Below are positions 60,477-64,000 of a stretch of DNA of 64,000 bases, one piece after another. The DNA is from Paraburkholderia lycopersici (GTDB lineage Bacteria > Pseudomonadota > Gammaproteobacteria > Burkholderiales > Burkholderiaceae), in the NCBI RefSeq assembly GCF_900096975.1, contig NZ_FMYQ01000008.1:124001-188000 (forward strand). The letters are read 5' to 3'. The translations under genes and the position numbers were made by a program. Each line of letters starts with the position of its first letter. Position 1 is the first letter of the stretch. Under the pieces are notes generated by a model. The model worked only from the letters and a program-made list of their open reading frames with translations, was not told where the DNA came from and searched no databases.

Positions 60477-62180
60477 TCAGGAGCGCAGCGCCTGGTCGAG
60501 GGCGGCGAGCGCGTGCGCAGCCAACGTTTGCGCGGCGCCGTGCCAGCGGCCGAGCACATGGCCGTCCGGGCGCACCAGGTACAGCGTGCCCGGCCGCGCG
60601 CCGTACATCGGGAACAGGCGTCCGGTGTGATCCCAGCCGCTGCGGCGCGCCGCGTCGGCGGGTGGGCGTTGCGCGAGCGGCGTCAGCGCGAACGGCAGCG
60701 CGCGTTCGGCGAGCGTCGTTTCCAGCGCGGCGACCGGCGCGGGCGTCGCGCCGTCCTCGCTGAAGTAGAACGCCGTGAAGCGCGGTGCGATCAGATCGGT
60801 CAGATGGCCCTCGCGCGAGCCTTCGCGATCGACGATCGTGAGCGGGCATTCGGACAGGACCGCGCCCGGCGCCGGGCCGCTTGCGAAGGCGTCGGAAGCC
60901 GCGTTGAGCGGGGAGGCCGCGTAGGCGATGGCCGAGGTCTGTCGCGGATTGATCAGCGAGCGCACGGCGGCATGCCGGCGCGCGAGGCTCAGCACGGCGG
61001 TGCGCATCAGATCGAAGGCGAACGAGGGCGGCGCCATGAATTCCGTGCTCTTCGTGCCGTAGCTCAGGTTTTCGCGCGCCGCGTAGACGCGTTCGTCGGA
61101 GTAGCTGTCGAGCAGCGCTTCGCCCGCGAGCCCCTGCACGACGAACGCGAGTTTCCACGCGAGGTTGTCGGCGTCGTCGATGCCCGAATTCGCGCCGCGC
61201 ACGCCGAAGATCGGCACAAGGTGCGCGGCGTCCCCCGCGAATAGCACGCGGCCATGGCGATAGCGCTCGAGCGTGAGCGCATTGGCCTTGTAGATCGTGA
61301 TCCAGATGGGCGACCAGGATGCCTTCTCGCCCATCATGTCGAGCAGGTTTTGCACGCGCGGCATGACGTTTTCGGGCCGGATCGCTTCGTCGGCGTCCTC
61401 GCCGTCGCGCAGTTGGTAGTCGATGCGCCACACGTTGTCGGGCTGCTTGTGCACCAGCACCGTCGAGCCGGGATTCGAGGCCGGGTCGAAATACGCGAGC
61501 CGCTCGGTGGGGCGCGTGCTGTCGAGCAGGATGTCGACGATCACATAGCGGCCTTCGTAGCTTGTGCCCTTGAGCTTCAGGCCGAGCGCCTCGCGCACCG
61601 TGCTGCGCCCGCCGTCGGCGGCCACGAGCCAGTCGGTCCGGGCCGTGTAGTCGCCATCGGGCGTGGAAAGCGCGAGCGTCGCGCCGTGCGCGTCATGCTG
61701 GACGGCCGTCACTTTCGTGCGCCAGCGAATGTCGATGAGGTCGGCGTGTCGCTCGGCCGCGTCGAGCAGGAACTGCTCGATGTGATATTGCGCGAGGTTC
61801 ACCATCGGCGGCAGCTTCTGGTTTTCGTCCTGCGGCATCGTGAAGTGCAGCACTTCGTCGTTGCGATAGAAGCTGCGGCCGCCCGTCCAGGGCAGGCCTT
61901 TCGCGAGAAAGCCCTCGAGCGCGCCGAGGCGTTCGATGATTTCGAGGCTGCGGCGCGAGATGCAGATCGCGCGGCTGCCGTAGCAGACCGATTCGTCGGC
62001 CTCAATCAGCACCGAGCGCACGCCGTGCTTCGCGAGCCCGAGCGCGATGGCGAAGCCGACCGGGCCGCCGCCGACGATCGTCACGACGTGGCGTTGCGCG
62101 TCGCGGCCGTCTTCGAGTTCGGGCAGGCGTGCCGCGTACTGCCTGGCCTCGAACGGATAGGGTTGGAATTCGGCGCTCAT
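60477..62180 (-). CDS. FAD-dependent aromatic hydroxylase (MhpA-like)
   Basis: 567 residues of the FAD_binding_3 group A flavoprotein monooxygenases (PF01494), close to 3-(3-hydroxyphenyl)propionate hydroxylase. Motifs: GGGPVGFAIALGLAKHG (FAD GxGxxG), the DG motif in VAADGGRSTVREALG and the GD motif in RVLFAGDAAHLVPIFG. The C-terminal thioredoxin-like domain (LYLVRPDGHVLGRWHG) is typical of phenol hydroxylase types. The substrate is probably a phenolic acid, unconfirmed. It forms an operon with the DUF2783 gene; a LuxR regulator on the same strand lies just upstream. Confidence 0.92.
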   Translation of the reverse strand: MSAEFQPYPFEARQYAARLPELEDGRDAQRHVVTIVGGGPVGFAIALGLAKHGVRSVLIEADESVCYGSRAICISRRSLEIIERLGALEGFLAKGLPWTGGRSFYRNDEVLHFTMPQDENQKLPPMVNLAQYHIEQFLLDAAERHADLIDIRWRTKVTAVQHDAHGATLALSTPDGDYTARTDWLVAADGGRSTVREALGLKLKGTSYEGRYVIVDILLDSTRPTERLAYFDPASNPGSTVLVHKQPDNVWRIDYQLRDGEDADEAIRPENVMPRVQNLLDMMGEKASWSPIWITIYKANALTLERYRHGRVLFAGDAAHLVPIFGVRGANSGIDDADNLAWKLAFVVQGLAGEALLDSYSDERVYAARENLSYGTKSTEFMAPPSFAFDLMRTAVLSLARRHAAVRSLINPRQTSAIAYAASPLNAASDAFASGPAPGAVLSECPLTIVDREGSREGHLTDLIAPRFTAFYFSEDGATPAPVAALETTLAERALPFALTPLAQRPPADAARRSGWDHTGRLFPMYGARPGTLYLVRPDGHVLGRWHGAAQTLAAHALAALDQALRS

Positions 62181-62357
62181 GGAATGCGTCTCCGATACGA
62201 AAGTCTTGTTCTTGCCGGCGGCGATGGAACCGCTGGCGATGAAGGCAGTATGGAGCGAGGAGGGCGGCCCGCTGTCCTCAATTTGGGTACACGGGGCTTA
62301 CAAGGCGGGACGAGGAGGAGAGATGCACGCGGGCGGTCCTGCGCGTGCGTAGGGCGC

Positions 62358-63176
62358 TCAGCCTTGATTCGTCGCGAGACAAAGCGCGAACAGCTGCCGC
62401 TGGCTCGAAATCCCCAGCCGCTGATAAGCGCGTTTCTGATACGTCACGACGCTGCTGGGCTTCACGCCCATGCACTCGGCGATCTCGACCGCGCTGCGTC
62501 CTTCCAGCACGCCGCGCAGGGCGTCGAGTTCGCGCTTGGAAAGCGTGGGGCAGAGGCCGCGCAGCCGCGCGAGCATCAACTGGGGAATGCCGGGCTGGCT
62601 CTGTCCGCGAATCGTGTAGTGATGCCGCGCCGACTCGCCGATCAACGGCGCGAGCGATTCGACCAGCTCGACTTCTCCCGGCTGGAAATTGCCGGCGTCG
62701 CGTTCGCGGTAGAGGTTCACGGAGAGCCAGATGTCGGCGGCCGGCTGCAGCAGCAGCGAGAGCCGGTCGGACACATTGGGCGTGGCGTAGCATGCGGTGC
62801 GATAGCCGTCGTGCGCAATGTCGTCGCTGCTCTGCCAGTGCAGCACGAGCGAGGAGTCCGGCTTGTCGGCCGAACCGCCCGTGACGATCTGCTGATTGCC
62901 GTCGAGCGCGTAGAACAGGCGCGCGTAGGTGTCGGCGACGTCGCGCAGAAAGCGTCCGCCGCGGTGATCGGCGACGGAAACCGTGCGCGGCCGGTTGCCG
63001 AACTCGTATGCGAACACCGTGCACTGCGTGACCGAGATGGCCGGTCCGAGCATGTTCAGCACTTCGGCGGCGAGCGCGTTCGCATCGTCGTGGCCGATAG
63101 CCGAAACGAGGCGGGTGACGCGCGAGAGGTCGAATTGACCCGTCTGCCTCGGTCGGTCGAGATGCCAGTAACGCAT
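62358..63176 (-). CDS. LuxR-family transcriptional regulator
   Basis: 272 residues from MRYWHLDRPRQTGQFDL; other in-frame Met residues upstream give no domain gain. The C-terminal GerE domain is intact (LSKRELDALRGVLEGRSAVE, GVKPSSVVTYQKRAYQRLGI). The N-terminal part (residues 20-190) looks like a GAF/PAS-type sensor, not an AHL-binding domain. It lies 177 bases upstream of the FAD hydroxylase on the same strand, which suggests it activates that operon in response to an aromatic compound. Confidence 0.85.
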   Translation of the reverse strand: MRYWHLDRPRQTGQFDLSRVTRLVSAIGHDDANALAAEVLNMLGPAISVTQCTVFAYEFGNRPRTVSVADHRGGRFLRDVADTYARLFYALDGNQQIVTGGSADKPDSSLVLHWQSSDDIAHDGYRTACYATPNVSDRLSLLLQPAADIWLSVNLYRERDAGNFQPGEVELVESLAPLIGESARHHYTIRGQSQPGIPQLMLARLRGLCPTLSKRELDALRGVLEGRSAVEIAECMGVKPSSVVTYQKRAYQRLGISSQRQLFALCLATNQG

Positions 63177-63435
63177 GTTTCTTGACGGGAAAACGGCGGG
63201 GGAAACTACTTTTACGAGATTAGCATCGTTTCGCATCCGTGCGAAAGTGCCGGCAGCGGGGCCGGATCGCCCGCTATGCCCCTTATTGTGACCTCGCTGT
63301 GATCCTGCCGTGACGGCTCCGTGATGCTGTGCCGGGACGAGCAAGGAACCGCACCTTGCGGTAATCTCCCTGCTCGGCCGGCGCATGCGCGCCGTGCTTT
63401 CTCACCTGAACATCCCGCGCGCAGGATATCTTGAA

Positions 63436-64000
63436 ATGCTGATGCTCCCCACCGCGATTCCACCCGATTTCGGCGCCGGAGCGGTCTTTCTCAGCGTGCT
63501 GGTCACGCAGTTGGGCGTGCCCGTGCCGGCCGCCCCGGTACTGATTCTCGCGGGCACGATGGCGGCAGGAGGCGAAACGTCCTACGGGAGCCTGCTGGCT
63601 GCGGCAGTGGTCGCCACGCTGCTCGCGGATTCGCTCTGGTTCGCGGCGGGCCGTATGCGCGGCCGGCGTCTGCTCAACGGCATCGTGCGCTTTTCGCTTT
63701 CGCTCGACACCACGATTCGTATCGCGCGCAACGTGTTCGAGCGCTACGGCGCGCCCATTCTCTCCGTGGCGAAGTTCGTGCCGGGGCTCGGCCTCATTTC
63801 CGCGCCGCTGCTCGGCACCACTTCGGTGGCCCTGCACGTGTTCCTGCTTTGGGACTCGGTCGGCGCGGCCTTGTGGGCCGGGACCTGGCTGCTTGGCGGC
63901 GCGGCGCTGCATGCGGAAATCGTGCGCTTTGCGGCGTTCGTGCGCGCGAACGGCATGACGATCTTCGACGTGCTCGCCGTGGCGGGCGGGCTGTTCCTCG
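63436..64000 (+). CDS. DedA/VTT-family membrane protein, 3' end outside window
   Basis: The frame is open from ATG at 63,436 to the window end (188 codons visible). It encodes a multi-pass membrane protein of the DedA/SNARE-associated (VTT) family: VPVPAAPVLILAGTMAAGG, AKFVPGLGLISAPLLG and the helix LWAGTWLLGGAALH. DedA proteins scramble or flip undecaprenyl phosphate or phospholipids across the inner membrane. The start has no strong ribosome site. Some members carry a C-terminal rhodanese domain, which cannot be seen here. Confidence 0.8.
   Translation, partial: MLMLPTAIPPDFGAGAVFLSVLVTQLGVPVPAAPVLILAGTMAAGGETSYGSLLAAAVVATLLADSLWFAAGRMRGRRLLNGIVRFSLSLDTTIRIARNVFERYGAPILSVAKFVPGLGLISAPLLGTTSVALHVFLLWDSVGAALWAGTWLLGGAALHAEIVRFAAFVRANGMTIFDVLAVAGGLFL

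Overview
The window is high-GC DNA with the codon bias, gene families and gene neighbourhoods of a Burkholderia sensu lato chromosome (Paraburkholderia, Caballeronia or Burkholderia). Supporting features are the cyoABCD quinol oxidase, pcaGH/pcaQ, an OmpC-type porin, Nx(E/Q)LYN-type CdiA pretoxin motifs and a double-length UvrA. The genus call is inferred from gene content. No tRNA, rRNA or CRISPR array was seen.

Region 1 (1-5.7 kb): the 3' end of an acid phosphatase, an outer-membrane lipoprotein operon (CsgG-like, DUF4810, DUF799), a TpsB outer-membrane transporter, and a decayed remnant of a tpsA gene just upstream of tpsB. Region 2 (5.7-21.8 kb) is accessory. It holds a GT9 glycosyltransferase, a 2,841-residue TpsA/CdiA-like exoprotein whose EndoU toxin end is broken by a frameshift, an intact MafI-type immunity gene, an orphan CdiA-CT cassette with a 45-residue membrane protein behind it, a CPCC protein, two damaged antisense symE genes, a second tpsA fragment and IS3/IS110 debris. 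It reads as a contact-dependent-inhibition locus that gains, displaces and loses toxin/immunity cassettes.

Region 3 (21.8-29 kb): an unknown gene beside a large Fur-type palindrome, two possible small RNAs, an orphan NuoM-like protein and cyoABCD. Region 4 (29-34 kb) looks like an electrophile-stress set: a TetR/NemR-like repressor with two matching operators, a DJ-1 protein, an old yellow enzyme, an ABM monooxygenase and a zinc alcohol dehydrogenase. Region 5 (34-43 kb): a TPR-GT41 glycosyltransferase and a tandem (four-ATPase) UvrA under a near-ideal LexA box.

Region 6 (43-52.3 kb): a mini H-NS protein, a tiny membrane ORF, NnrU, protocatechuate 3,4-dioxygenase with its LysR regulator, an XRE-cupin regulator, several small unknown proteins and a porin. 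Region 7 (52.5-55.8 kb): a tightly overlapping four-gene operon (CDP-alcohol phosphotransferase, 2OG-Fe(II) oxygenase, flippase-like membrane protein, nucleotidyltransferase) that looks like an uncharacterised lipid head-group pathway. Region 8 (56-64 kb): an MFS exporter, gamma-glutamyltransferase, two LuxR-type regulators, an aromatic FAD hydroxylase with its DUF2783 partner, and a DedA-like gene cut by the window end.
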